Shown here one piece after another: positions 23,879 to 35,960 of a DNA stretch of 64,000 nucleotides. The notes beneath the pieces were generated by a model, which saw only the letters and a program-made list of their open reading frames with translations, did not search any database and was not told the origin of the DNA. The position numbers and the translations under genes are program-made. Position 1 is the stretch's first letter. The number at the start of each line of letters is the position of its first letter. The stretch comes from Fomes fomentarius (Eukaryota; Basidiomycota; Agaricomycetes; Polyporales; Polyporaceae): positions 1,364,001 through 1,428,000 of the forward strand of contig JABYQN010000001.1 in NCBI GenBank assembly GCA_022606135.1. Reading direction: 5' to 3'.

Positions 23879-25708
23879 TCACTGGGGATGGGGATGGGAA
23901 TTGGGATGGGGATTATGGAATCCGAAAGATGGGAGCGGAGGTGGATATGGGTAGATCGCGGCCATGTCCCCTCCGCCGCCGCTCGGGACGCTCGGCCGGG
24001 AGAATTGCGTCTGTGGCGCAGCAGGCGCGTGGGGGTACGCGTGCACATGAGGGAAAGAGGGCGAGTGTGGGGACACGGGTGGGGACGCGAGCAGCTGGAA
24101 AGAAGAGGAGGACGCGGACGAAGGCGCCCCTCGCCACGGATACTTTTGCAGGCCGATGAGCTCCATCGCTGGCGCTGTGCGCGCCGCGTCAGCTGTACGC
24201 TGAATGTGGTAGACGAGGACGGCCAGGACCTCGTTGTCTACAACGAGCTGTTGGGTGATGGTGCGAACTGCGGGACACAGTGCGCGTGGTCAGCCTGAGG
24301 TCGTTGCAAGCTCGCGTTCTGTGTAGGGAATGGGACATACCTGTTTCTAGCCAGTGACAGCGAGTTAGGGCAGACTCCGGCAGATATGCGTATGCCAACT
24401 GCGATGACGACGATTCGGTACCGAGGCCGAATTGGAGCTCCGGCACAGGTACCTGAGTGAACAGGCCAAGGTCCTGGGAGACGACCGTCCTGCCCGCCCC
24501 CCAGCTCTTCGTATGACACTTGGCGAGACTCGTCCATGGATTCGCAAAAGAGACCGCGCCATTGATTCCCTGAAGGTTCGGAGGACAGCGCAGGTCCGCG
24601 ACGGGAGGCATGGTAACGCGGAAGTGGAGGAATGTGCGCATCGGCACCGGGGGAGCTACACCAACGTGCCGGTCGACGTCCACAGAGAGGGGAACCATGC
24701 CATCGGCCCAGAAATACAGACTAGATATCCGGTTGGGCAAGGATATGACGTATTCGGTTGACGACGGTGTTGGCAAGGTGAAGAGTGCCGGATCCATTGC
24801 AAGCGGTTCTAGTTTGACAGATAAAGGCGCGATTGGATGGGTGGTCTGTGGCCGTGAAGACATCTCAACGAAACCAGCGTCTGATAGATGAGCGGAAGGC
24901 AGTAAGCTCGAGAAGACGTCATCTACACCCAGTTCGGGAAAGGTTGTAGTGTGTGCAGGCGGTGAGAAGGAAGGATATGATGGAGAAATGGGCAACTCAG
25001 GCGAGAACTCGGATGTGGCGTATTCCGGTGTCGACGAGGAAGACGAAGATGCAGCAGATGATTCTGGGAGATCTAGCTTGCTAGTGGATGCAGAACCAGG
25101 AGGGGACGCGGAACCAGGAGGAGACGCGTGAGTACTGTTGTCTGTGTGCGCGAGGAGGCCGTCCTCTTGGAATAGTTCCTCGCCACCGGCAACGAGGTGA
25201 AATTCTGCGAGCGGTAATCAGCGATTGGGGTGGCGGTGAGAGCGGAAAGGGCAAACCTGGCTGTCCCCTCCACATGTTGCGAAGGACCTGGATGTGGCTC
25301 GCGACCTGTTTCTTGGTGCGCTCGATGCCATTCTTCTGTAAGTGGTCGACGAGGAACTGGTTGCGCCACCGACTGCGACCGCGGGAGTAAGTGGCCCACG
25401 GTGATTGCCAGTATTGGCGAAGACCTAGACGCGTCGGACGAGAGTTTTGAGCGAGGGGGGACGCGTCAAGTGAGGAAATTGATTAGTAGTTACATACCCT
25501 CGACAAAGATCTTCTCCACGTCTTTGGACCAGACTTCGCTGCCATCCTTGAGAAGTTTGTGGTGCTTGCGCGCGGGAGTGAGGTTGTCCTTTGCGGTGAT
25601 GGACTCCATGCTGCTGTTGGTGGCGGAGGAGGAACGGGGAGGGGAGGGGGAGAGGGAGGCGAGAGTAGACTTGCGGCGGCGGTAAGCGGAGGCGACTTCT
25701 CTCCCCAT
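23879..25708 (-). CDS. TEA/ATTS-domain transcription factor (AbaA/TEC1/TEAD type)
   Basis: Four exons on the minus strand: 25708-25498, 25424-25257, 25204-24341, 24267-23879; 543 residues. The TEA domain spans about residues 45-125 and is split by intron 1: KHHKLLKDGSEVWSKDVEKIF, then LRQYWQSPWATYSRGRSRWRNQFLVDHLQ, then ERTKKQVASHIQVLRNMW. The KKQVASHIQVL recognition helix is the hallmark of DNA-binding TEA proteins, which in ascomycetes control conidiation (AbaA) and in yeast filamentation (Tec1). A Ser/Pro-rich linker carries a repeated PPGSAS, followed by a central beta-rich region resembling a cofactor-binding domain. The C-terminus is Pro/His-rich, ending in a short NP/HP repeat. I chose Met at 25708 because a TATA-like element lies about 100 bp upstream; an in-frame Met at 25903 would place the TATA stretch inside the coding region. 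Confidence 0.88.
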
Positions 25709-25799
25709 GAAGGCTGTCGGAATCGCACGGAGGAGGAAGGAGGAGGATATGGAAGGTATAAAGGGGATGGGTGAGGGATGCCGACATAAAGCCGGAAGG

Positions 25800-25813
25800 G
25801 GAATATATATACT
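25800..25813 (-). promoter_or_regulatory. TATA-like element upstream of the TEA-factor gene
   Basis: The minus strand reads a run of alternating TA (TATATATATT) about 95-105 bp before the chosen start codon, a plausible core promoter position. No experimental support. Confidence 0.35.
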
Positions 25814-26722
25814 GGACGGGGCTGGAGGAAGAGCAAGAGAGATTATTAGAGCAGGTCGGCGCTGCGCTGAGAGCCGAAGCGACTCGTGATCCGGGAATGG
25901 CAAGCAAGGTCCGCTGATTGGGAGTCAGTCAAACACACAAAACAGCCCCTGAGCCTCCGTTTTAGCCTGAATTCGATCGGGGGTTAACGCCTTTTTGACA
26001 AACGCACAGGAATGGAAAGCGCACATTTCCAACAAATCTCCTTGCGCCCGGCCGTTCTCGGCCGTTTGTCGCCCGGCGTTCAAGTTGGACTAGTGCACGA
26101 AGGCGTTTGGACCCCAGACGTCGTCGGAAAGCACCCCGCGGCGTGAGTCCAGAGCGTGTATCAGATTGCAGTGTTCGACTGGGAAGACGTTCGGAAGGCG
26201 GGCAATGCACACACCCTTGCCGCCCATTCACACCCGTCGCCTTTGACACTTCCCGAAACGGAGGGCACATCGTGGGCACCGGCTGGGCAGAAAAGCGAAC
26301 GGCCTGAATGGGATCCCAGCACCCAACAGACCGCCCACTCTCCGGCCGGTCTGATCGTCCTCAGTGTGGTCCGCGGCGGTAGAACAAAAGCGCAGGCGCG
26401 GACGGCTCTCGTGAGATCAGACAGGCCAGTGGTCGATGTACAGTGGCTGGCGGTGAGTAGACACGCCCCCTCCACGCGTCGTGGCAGATCGCCCTCGCCC
26501 GGATCCAAATCTGGCCTATTGCTCGCCTTCCCGGCAGCTGCGACCCCAGCATCAGTAGAGTTTGATATTCCAAACCCACGACCACACAACTCTGGCAGCC
26601 CCCGGCCATTCGGCCCTGTCTCCGCACCCACTCGCTCCATCGGTCCGACCACCGACCCGCCGACCACCACCAGCGCTAGATTGCCGCCGCTGTCCACAGC
26701 CTCCCGCTCGCCGTCGCCCACG
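25814..26722. other. Divergent intergenic region between the TEA-factor and VPS23 genes
   Basis: About 0.9 kb that should contain the VPS23 promoter and upstream control of the TEA factor. A frame upstream of and in phase with the VPS23 ATG stays open for about 560 bp but has no upstream ATG and shows no conserved motif, so I treat it as non-coding. Confidence 0.45.
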
Positions 26723-29178
26723 ATGAGCAAGCAAGAGTCGCTAACACACAAGTGGCTCCGCCAGAATCTTCAGCCATATGCTACCCCAGATGTCGTCTTC
26801 GCCCACGTCGACGCCGTCTTGTCTCGCCACCCTGCCATCCGGCCCAAGACAGACGTATACAGTCAGTCTCGTCTTCCTTCTGCACATGATCCGTATGCTC
26901 ATCTGCCACTCATCTCAGCTTATGACGACGGACGGACCCAGCTCCTCCTCTGCCTCCATGGTCTCCTGCCAATGACCTTTCGCGGAGCATCCTATCACAT
27001 TCCCATCGCTGTCTGGCTACCACGCCAGTATCCGAGGTTTCCGCCAATTCCATATGTCGTACCTACCGCTGACATGCTCATCCGTGCGGGACCGGAAATG
27101 GATGTCAGCGGCAGATGCTTCGTACAGTACATACGCAACTGGGAGCGCAAGAGCGAGGTTTGTCATCTGCAGTTCCCGCCCAAAGAATATCATCGCTCAC
27201 TTTTTCCTCTCCAGGGCTGCAGTCTTGCTGCACTCCTTGAAAGCATGCAGGAAGCATTCTCTCGCGAGCCTCCAGTATACGCCAAACCTAAAGACGCTGC
27301 ATCCACAACAGCACCCACGCAACCCGCCCGTCCTGTGTCTTCTACCACACCCGACTACTCTCATCGACCACCACCCCCGCTTCCAGGCAATCGGACCGAT
27401 TCTCCAGCACCATCTTCACAGATAACGCCCGCTGCTGTACAGCCCGGAGGGCCACCCCCTTTGCCTGCCAAACCAGGCACACCCGCTGCTTCGAACACCT
27501 CGCCTTCGAGGACCACGTCCCTTCCACTCCCTCACGCCCTACACAACCAGAGTCAATCACCGACTATTTTGAGCTCTGTGCGTGCGCGTTTCGTGCTCTT
27601 GTCTTGTGTCATGGCGGAATCTGATCATATCTCCATGATCGCCGATTTGGACAGCCCGCTCTTGCGACGAGACCACCGCCACCACTCCCTCCGCAAGAAG
27701 TCGCCGGGCGTGCTCATTTGCAGAATTTACCGGTCCCACCCAGTTATGCGTCGCATGGCCATACGTCTGTTGACTTGGCTGCCAACACTCCGTTGTGGCC
27801 GGGGGGCGTCCCATCGAGTTCAACATACCAAGCTCGATCACAATCACCATATCGGGCAGTTGGCCCATCGCCCTCTCCCCCTCCAGCTATCTCTCCGTCG
27901 ACGTCCGGGGTAGGTTCGCCAGCTGGATACGGAGGCTTCACCTACCATGCGTATCCTGGACATGGACACGCTCAGTCGCCGGCGCCGCCACCGCCATTTT
28001 CTGCTCCTCAGCCTACCGCTGGTGCGATGAGGGGTCCGCCATACGCTGCCTCCCCACTGAGTCATAGTCAGACTCAGGCTCTAGCCCCGCCGCCATTTCC
28101 ACCAACATTCTCTCCTGCAGCACCAACATCAACGCCAGCTCCAGCGCCACCATCTGTGCCAGCGCCGGATCTGTTGGACGGAGAGGACTCTGGGACAGCA
28201 GCAGCAGCAGCAAGCCTATCGGCCTCTCCCCCACCCCCGGGTGCAGCCCACGCGCCGCCGCGCCCGCCGAATCCCGAGCTGCTGCGACTGCACGAGCAGG
28301 TGCACGCCAAGATTTCCTCAGAGCTCGCCTCGCTCTCGCAGGCGATGGCGCTCGACGCTGAGCGCCTGCGGGCGAATCAAACGGATCTGCTGGCGGGCGA
28401 GCCTGCCATAAGAGACGAGATGGCGAGGCTGGAGGCCGTCCGGGACGTCTGCCGTGGCGTGGCGGCGCGCCTGGAAGGGGTCGTCGCGGCCGGGGAACGG
28501 AACGTCGCCGAGCTCAGGCGGAAGGGCGACCCGGAGGTGGACGAAATGATTTGTTCGACGACGATTGTGTACAATCAGTGAGTGTCCGTCTCTTTCTACA
28601 AAATCTGCTCTTCGCCACGGGTTTTGCCCGAAAATGGTTCGCTGGCTGACTCTAACTTTGCGTGGCTCTGTGCATTCTGTTATGCTGTTTCTTTCCCACT
28701 GTGCTGACATCTCGCGTGCCGCCACGCCCGCTCCGTTCCTCCGCCTCGACACATGAATGTGCGACCCACGGCTGGTACGCGGAACGCACTATAGGCTCAT
28801 CAACCTTGTGGCGGAAGATAACGCCATTGAAGACACGATCTATCACTTACACCGGGCCCTCAACACGGGACGAGTCGACCTCGAGAGATTCTTGCGGGTG
28901 CGTACTACGTCATCCATGATTGCGGAGATGACCCTCCCACCATTCTCTGCCTTGGCCTTGGGAAACGAGGAACCCACCTTCATAGCAGGCATATCTGCAT
29001 GACAATCACCCCTTTGCTGAAGCGAGAACTGACAGACATCCGTCCCTACCACCAGGTAACTCGCGTTCTCGCCGAAGAGCAGTTCATGAAACGCGCCCTC
29101 ATCGAGAAGATCCAATCTGGGATCATGCCCCCTGCCGCCAGTAGTGCAGACTGGCCTGCGCCTCAGGGATGGCGGTGA
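26723..29178 (+). CDS. VPS23: ESCRT-I subunit Vps23/Tsg101
   Basis: Six exons: 26723-26861, 26919-27157, 27215-27577, 27724-28577, 28795-28897, 29056-29178; 606 residues. Vps23 recognises ubiquitinated cargo and starts ESCRT sorting at endosomes. The UEV domain occupies about 1-142 (YDDGRTQLLLCLHGLLPMTF, IPIAVWLPRQYPRFPPIPYVVPT, CSLAALLESMQEAFSREPPVYAKP); like Tsg101 it lacks the catalytic Cys of E2 enzymes. A long Pro-rich linker follows (about 143-430), of the kind that binds ESCRT partners. A coiled coil lies near 432-515 (LHEQVHAKISSELASLSQAM, EMARLEAVRDVCRGVAARLE). The C-terminal steadiness box is LINLVAEDNAIEDTIYHLHRA, VDLERFLR and VLAEEQFMKRALIEKIQSG. Two introns near the 3' end (217 and 158 nt) are longer than usual here. 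Confidence 0.93.
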
Positions 29179-31461
29179 ACGGGCCCACCGCTGGGCTGGT
29201 CCGCGCGGGTGCTGCATTTCGGACTTCGGACTCCCTGGGCCCATCGGGAGCGCCCGTAGCAGAAGGAAGGGTTGGTGGAAACACAGGAAGACACGAAACG
29301 ACGCCAGGAAACGGACGCGACCCTTTCTTTAGCTGCGGACTTTCCGAGTTCTCGCCTCAAGTTCAGAAGAGAAGAGAAGTTCGAACGCTGGAGATAGCTT
29401 GTCCGATACGCCAGAGCTCTACGTTCTCTCATGGGCTGAGCCGCGGACGCAGTGCACGGCGATGGCGGATTACGATTGTACTACTGATCGGTGTGCGATA
29501 GAAGTGGAAGATCCAATGCAATATGTACGAACTTGCGCTTGCAGTGGGCTTCCTTGTCCCCTACCCCCCTCTTTTTTTGACTATTACGGCTCTAGTAGCG
29601 GTGTGCTGACCTCGAACGAAGCTTAGCGAGCCCCTCCACGACCCTAGGCTGAGGATCTGTCAACGTAACTCGATAGAACTGATTTAATTGCGCCTCCGTT
29701 CTTGTCTGCCCCCCCCCTCACCGTCCCGGTGATATGTATCCACCCGCGCAGCGTGTAAGCGGCGTCAGCCGTGAGCATGAAATGCGCACTGACGACGTGC
29801 CATCGGGGAGGCTGAAAGACGGATTGGAGTCTGAATGGCGCTGCGCGCTAGCAGCGGCTGGGAAGGAGCGGTGGCGCCGCGACTTGCGCATGCTCTTGTG
29901 TAGCCCTGCGGGAGTGTGCTTACATTCCTTGGGGGTTTCAATGTTTGATTCCTTCAAAGGTGTTAGTTCATACACCTGGCTGTGTGATGCGGGCCCAAGA
30001 GACGGCGGCGATGCAGTAGCACCGGGTCAGGGAAGTGGTGCAAGCTGGCAGGATGTCGGAGTCGTGCTCGCGGTCTATCAGTACCATATCTAGCCATCGC
30101 TTGGGCGATTATGTACATATACTAGTAACACACTCGATTGGCCAAATCACCCCAACCTTCGTCTGAACACATGGCTACCATACTCCCAGAGTTAGACGCT
30201 CGGGCGTCTCGCCCAAAGAATCCTACAGATGACTCTGGCCTAGAGGTCGGCCGCCAGACTCACGAGCTCACGCCCTTACCGTCATCCGAGCGATCGAGCG
30301 AGGCTAGTATTGCGTAGGGCATCCGTATCCCGTATCGTTCGGATCCTGGCATGCCTTGCTACCTATACTCAAGCTGGAAGTGGACGGTGGCGGCGTGATG
30401 ATCAAGCTTCGAGTTGGAGTGCGACTCTAACTCCCAAGTCCGAGCCCGCTCACGCCTGTTCGCGTTCACTACTGGCTGCATCTTGTTTCACGTCCGGATA
30501 GCTCGGGGGTGTGATAGCGGGCGTCGTCGTGCGACATGCCCCCGTCCATGACTGACTCCACGATCATCCAGGGTGACTCGGCGTGCAGTCTGGACTCTGG
30601 ATGTGTCTGATGTGTGTCGATTAAACCAGGGACCTGAGACTGCGCGACGGAGTCTGGGGCGCGATGATGATGTCGGGAGGGGATAACTAACTACTCACTG
30701 TGCCGCCGCCGGGCTACCCCACGGGATGCGCATCCAAGATGCCTCAAAGCTGGTCCCACAGAATTGAGCCTGTCCAGGCCGTCAAAAGTCTGGATCTCTG
30801 TCACTGTGGGGGAGTCGATACCGATGAGCGGGCTCCGATGCTCATAAGCCCAGACTGACACTGGCACCTAGCCCATTGGGCTGTTTGAATACTAAGCACT
30901 TCTTACCGGATGCATTTAACCCGTGAGCATGTGGCAAGAAGGCAACACAGAATTGATTCTGGATGCGCCGGTATTCAGGGTGGAAAGACACGGAACAGTG
31001 GCGGCCGTTGCGTTGCGTCCCAGTGCTGCGCTCGACATCCGTGGCCAAACATGACGATACACGGTTGATGAAATGCGGAACGGGTCATCGACGCTCCATA
31101 CAGGGAGAACGCACCTAGCGTAGGTCCACTAGAACTCCAACAGCGTGCGTGACCGGACAGTACGACCAGTTACACGAAGGGTACCCATTCGCAGCAGACA
31201 TGAAGAGACGTTAATTCATCCGAACCAATGCTACATAAGAATACACCTATAGATATCGTCATAAAGCAAGGAAAACATACGGATAGGAGAGGAGTTCCAC
31301 GAGAGAAGACGACAAGACGATAGCAGTTTCTCGAGCAACATCGATAGAAATTAATGCATCGCGATCAGACGACAGTCAGGACAGGGGGACAAAGGGAAAG
31401 TCTTAAACAAGAAGGAAACTATCTGTACCACGGACACGGCGCACCGCGTTGTGCACAAAGT
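29179..31461. other. Gene-poor intergenic region
   Basis: 2.3 kb, the longest gap in the window. Only short, shadow-like frames are present, none with a recognisable motif or a convincing splice pattern. I see no tRNA, no long repeat and no transposase remnant. It may hold 3' UTRs of two convergent genes or an unannotated non-coding RNA, but nothing in the sequence demonstrates it. Confidence 0.4.
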
Positions 31462-34263
31462 TCAGGCGACGATTCTCCCGCCCTCTCCGTATTCCAGCCT
31501 CTGAATGCCTGGAGTTCCCGGGACGAGTGTCTTCCCGGCGCTGCCGATCCATTGCCAGACCCGCTGCTCGTCTCCGCCGTCGACCTCTTGAAGGTTCGTT
31601 CGAACGTTCGTGTTCGCTTCAACAACTCTTTCGACATGTGACCACAACCGCTTCCGCTTGGATACGTCATGGACGTCCTGCAGAACTAGGTCGCGAAGCT
31701 GTAGAGAGGAGAGGTATGGTCTGGTGACCATCACGGGATCGGTGTGATGCGCAAGCTCCTGGTTACGCAGGGAATCGAGGGCGACAGTGACAAGAGACGC
31801 AACCTGTCTCTCCTCGATGGCCTTCTGACTCTGTCGGTGACGTACGAAAACAATGGAGAGTATCAAAGCAACGGTCCCTAGAGCGAGTTTCACCAATGAG
31901 TGCATGAACAGCATGCAAGATTTCGAGAGACGAAAGTACCTGCGATCGATCGCCACCATTCATGCCACGATTGCCTGGCTTTGACCCTGGCCGCACATTG
32001 CCAGCTCATGCTGGGTGTTTTATGTGCCAAGAAACGTTTGCCACTATGGTTGAGGGTCGCGTTAGTAATTATAGGATGAATGAATATATGAAAAAGACTG
32101 ACGTAGGGTCTTCTCCCATGAAGACCCCTCCCCATTGCAGGAGTTGCTGAACGGCCTCGTTAAAAGTATCATCGAGTCTGGTCAGCATGTTTGGCTGGCA
32201 TAGAGCGCTATCAGTCGTTTGTTCAGGGTCACCATTGCTATGAGCTTACTGGAGTCTTCTCCTTGATATGCTCTCGCAGCTTCTCGATTTCTAACCCCCA
32301 GCGCTGAGCCTCCGTTGCCTCATCACCCTCTGGAAGACCGACGCCTACGCCCTCACAGAGTCTACGACCCCGCTCGTTCGCAAGGATCGATTCGATGGCC
32401 TTCCCAAGAGCACCGATGTGACGCTTGCGTCGAGGATCCTCGACGCATCGAGGGGGAGCAGCAACCGGGCCAACGTATGGCATACCATCAAAATAAGAAA
32501 TCACTCCATATAGGATATGCGCCAAGTCGAGAGCGGGAAACCTTGGAGTGAGACGTTCGAATGCATATAGGCCTCCTTCCTTCTCCACGGTAGGGACGGG
32601 GAAAGCGACAAGCAAGGGATGTGGGCGCAAAATGTAACCGTTGTCGCAGGTGATAGAGGATGGTGAGCAAGTGGCGTGCTTCGGGCAGGCCGTGCACTCG
32701 TTAGGTTGCACGTATGGAATAAGAGGTGGTGGAGGGCAAAGTTCCACGGTAGTACCGCCGGACGATGGCTGACCAGTGCTGGGTGTCGCAGTAGGAATTG
32801 GAGGGGGGACGGACGCCGTGGGTTCCACATCTACGAGATAAAGGGTCGTCCGATTCTCGCGGTTACAACCCTCAATAGCAGCCCTCCGGGTACGCAATCC
32901 GTCCAGAATCGCGTTGGTGCTCTTATCAGTATCGCAGAAACCGATTGCGGCAGACTCCTGCTGGTACTGATATACGAACCCGGAAGTAGAGAGAAGGAGA
33001 GCAGTGAGCAGGAAATTGAGGAGCCAGTAAGTACGAGGCGACTCTGATTGAGGCTCGCGCTTGACAAGCTGTCCTCCGTCTGCGATGCGCTGTGCGACCG
33101 CAGAAACGTTCTCGTCGTCGAACTCTTCGCTTAGCTGATGGTCATCCTCTTCTTCCTCTTCGTCTGCAGATGCATCAGCGCCTGCTTCTGCGATGGTATC
33201 GGCAAGACTGGGTAGCGGTGGAGCTTCCTCTTCCTCCAGGTCTGGGACAATCGAGAGCTGTCGTCTGACTTGAACGGTGGAGGGCAGGTCGAGTTGAGGT
33301 TCAAAGGCGCTTTGGGGGGTTTGACAGATGACGGTTCCCGTTCCTTCCCTTTGTCCTTGATGGGGGTTGATACCTGCGGTGGGGCAGACATGGACTTACG
33401 TGACTTGGGAGCTGGACGCCCAGAAGCCGAGGATTTCCTGACACGGGTACGGACGGGGGAAGGACGCATTGGCGAAGATGATTCCGCACCAGACTGGAAT
33501 ATATTGTTATCCTCCCACCCGGATTCGGGATCTTCTGTCGTTGGTCGCGATACGCGTCGGGCCTGCGTACCAGCTTCTGCGACCTGTGAGCAAAGGGTGA
33601 TGAGTAACTTGTAATGAGCATCATGTCCCTTGCATACCGTCTTTCTTGGCCTCCCGACCTTGCGTATGACCGGCTCTTCTTCCGGTTCACTTTCTTCGAC
33701 CAGCGTTGGTTGGATGGGTTGTGCACCCTTCCTCCTGGAGGGTCCGCCCAAGGAGGGCTCTGCGGAAGCGCGTCGACGTTTGGGCTGTGTCACAAGGGTG
33801 GTTAGGTTTTGTTCACACGGCGAGACTAAAAGACGCGGAGGCTCACTGGAATAGACGGTTCTTCGGGTGGTTCCTCGGGCGCAGGGGTCTTCGAGAGACG
33901 ACGCGATCGTCTAACGGGCTAGATGAAAAAGCTATTGGCCCCCGAGTCCGCGAGGGAGACATAATGAACGCGCACCTTCTTCTCCCCGAGAGGTCTCCCT
34001 GTCATGCCATCGGTAATACCATCTTCACTAGCCTGACTATTCTCGCGTTTGATGCGCTCCCTGGCAAACTTCTTCGCCTTGGGCTTGATTTCAGAGTTGA
34101 AGAGATCAACGAGTTTGGTCTTATTGTACTGAGTAGGGTATTTGACGTCGTGGTGCGCGAGCACACCAAGGAGCTGCCCAATTGTGAGCGTGGATGGGTT
34201 GAATTCTGGTTTCAGGTAGTCTCCTAGGGCGATGACTTGAGATGTGTTGAGGCGCGTCGTCAT
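31462..34263 (-). CDS. SRC1: Inner nuclear membrane protein Src1/Heh1/Man1 (HeH + MSC domains)
   Basis: Eight exons on the minus strand: 34263-33976, 33918-33847, 33784-33638, 33583-33400, 33343-32250, 32194-32103, 32043-31940, 31877-31462; about 798 residues. Src1/Heh proteins tether chromatin and rDNA to the inner nuclear membrane. The N-terminal helix-extension-helix (about 8-50: FNPSTLTIGQLLGVLAHHDV, YPTQYNKTKLVDLF) is diagnostic. A basic/acidic disordered linker with nuclear-localisation-like KRRRA and RRSRR follows. The first membrane span lies near 335-355 (LLNFLLTALLLSTSGFVY), then the lumenal MSC domain with paired Cys (CTACPKHATCSPSSITCDNGY) and CVEDPRRKRHIGALGKAIE, and a second span near 660-675. 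The intron between 33400 and 33343 is uncertain: donor GTAAGT is clear, but several acceptors keep frame. The start could also be at 34371. Confidence 0.85.
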
Positions 34264-34692
34264 GCTGGACGAAGGCGCGCAGGTGTCGCGGAGGACGGCA
34301 AACGGGAGAGCGGGCCTTGCGGGGAAGCGCGAGGGAGGATGGTGTTCGTGTTCAGGTTGCGACGCGCCCATGTTCCCACGCGTGACTGGCGATAAACAAA
34401 CACGCGACTACACGCCTGTCACGTGCCTCGCGTGCCAGATGATGCCTAGATGTTGCGTTATCTGATAACGAGTCACTACTGCGCGCAGCCACAACTCTTC
34501 GGCCTTGTCGCTGTCGGCGACTCGGATTAGCACCTCCTGAGACTAGTTAATGACTCCATCTAGGCCCTCGTACGATGCGATGATTGGCCCCAATGGCTGA
34601 CTTCATCCATGATCATACGGCCCGTCGACAGGTATATGAACGAAACATACTGCGAGTCTCAGCCCGGATTCGTGAACTTATCCCTCCGCATT
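34264..34692. promoter_or_regulatory. Divergent promoter of SRC1 and the O-methyltransferase
   Basis: About 430 bp between outward-facing genes. An in-frame ATG upstream of the methyltransferase (34609) lies here, but the conserved part begins at 34693. No motif is recognised. Confidence 0.4.
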
Positions 34693-35565
34693 ATGTCTCG
34701 TCAAATCAACGAAGAGTGGATCCGCTCGGACTTGTACCACAACTCGTACCTTATTTCGGACGATGACGCGCTCGAGCATGCGAAGGTGAACAGTACGGAG
34801 AATGGCCTTCCTGAGATCGCTGTGAGCGCGGCGCAGGGCAAGTTGCTGAACCTATACGCTCGCTCCATCGGTGCGAAGAGGATCCTTGAGGTCGGAACGC
34901 TAGGAGGGTGAGTTTCACCGATTTCCCAGTATTTGTTTACCGTACTAACCTTACTACCAGGTACTCGACGATTTGGTTGGCGCAGGCCCTCCCTGCGGGC
35001 GGCGAGGTCGTGACCTTCGAATTGGAAGAGTTGCATGCGAAGGTACTTACCATGTCCTCGTCGTCAAGGAGAGGCTTGATTTCTAATTGAAGACTGACCA
35101 CGATCTCTTCCATAGGTAGCCCAAGCCAACATTGACTACGCCGGAGTTACCTCCAAGGTCAAGATTGTTCTCGGTCCCGCCGCAGACTCGCTTGCCAAGG
35201 TCCCGTCCGAGCCGAAGTTCGACCTCGCATTCATCGACGCAGACAAACCAAGCAATCTCACCTACCTGCTCGAGGCCGAGCGATTGGTACGCAAGGGCGG
35301 TGTCATCGTGCGTGCACTTCCATTACCAAATATCCCATCTATATGCGATTCTGACGTTCGTGAAATCTCCTCTGTCGATTCGCAGATTGTCGACAATGTC
35401 GTGCGCCAAGGTCGCGTGGCCGATCCCGAGTATAATGACGAGAGTGTGGAGGGAGTACGCAAGCTCTTAGAACATATCAAGACCGACACGAATGTGGACG
35501 CCACTACCATTGGGACCGTCGGGGAGAAGGGCTGGGATGGCTTCTTGTATGCTGTCCGTCTGTAA
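34693..35565 (+). CDS. SAM-dependent O-methyltransferase (catechol/caffeoyl-CoA OMT family)
   Basis: Four exons: 34693-34907, 34961-35042, 35116-35307, 35386-35565; 222 residues, the usual size of the family. It should transfer methyl groups from S-adenosylmethionine to a catechol-type hydroxyl in a metal-dependent way. The SAM motif is ILEVGTLGGYSTIWLAQALP (split by intron 1), then VVTFELEELHAKVAQANID. The metal and substrate motif FDLAFIDADKPSNLTYL and GGVIIVDNVVRQGRV follow, giving Asp-Asp-Asn metal ligands. The C-terminus is the typical strand GWDGFLYAVRL. It lies tail-to-tail with two flavin monooxygenases, which could make it a tailoring enzyme acting on hydroxylated aromatics; that is inference from neighbourhood. 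The start was chosen at MSRQINEEW, where similarity begins. Confidence 0.92.
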
Positions 35566-35960
35566 GAAGTTGAAGACATACGGGCTGCAGTAACACAAAT
35601 ATCATGTGAATGCTGTATGTGTAAGCGTCATTGGCCCCGCATGACTGTGGTCTGAATGGTCAATTACGCGTATTAGGATGACCGTCTGCTGTGTGACCTG
35701 GCAACGCACCCCTCTTGAAAACCTTTCCTGCACTAGATGCACATCGTCCATATGTTCTCGTGGGATTGCATGATTAATACGACTATAATATGAGTGGTGG
35801 GTACAATTGGTCCTTGGATTCCAATAGACGAGTCATCCCTAACCGCGACCCCACCGCACTCTTACGGCGAGCATCTTTGCCCTTCGAATCAGGATGCAAA
35901 TGGGTATGTATGCCTAACACTTGACTTTGACTCCCAGAAGGCATCATCCGACTCTCGCAC
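35566..35960. other. Convergent intergenic gap
   Basis: About 395 bp between the methyltransferase and monooxygenase 1 stops. Probably 3' UTRs; no feature is recognised. Confidence 0.4.

Noticed and set aside
26156..26722. Long open frame upstream of and in phase with the VPS23 ATG
   Set aside because: No upstream ATG, no conserved motif, and the UEV domain starts at 26723.
33374..33399. A 26-nt intron in SRC1
   Set aside because: Too short; a 56-nt alternative with the same donor keeps frame.
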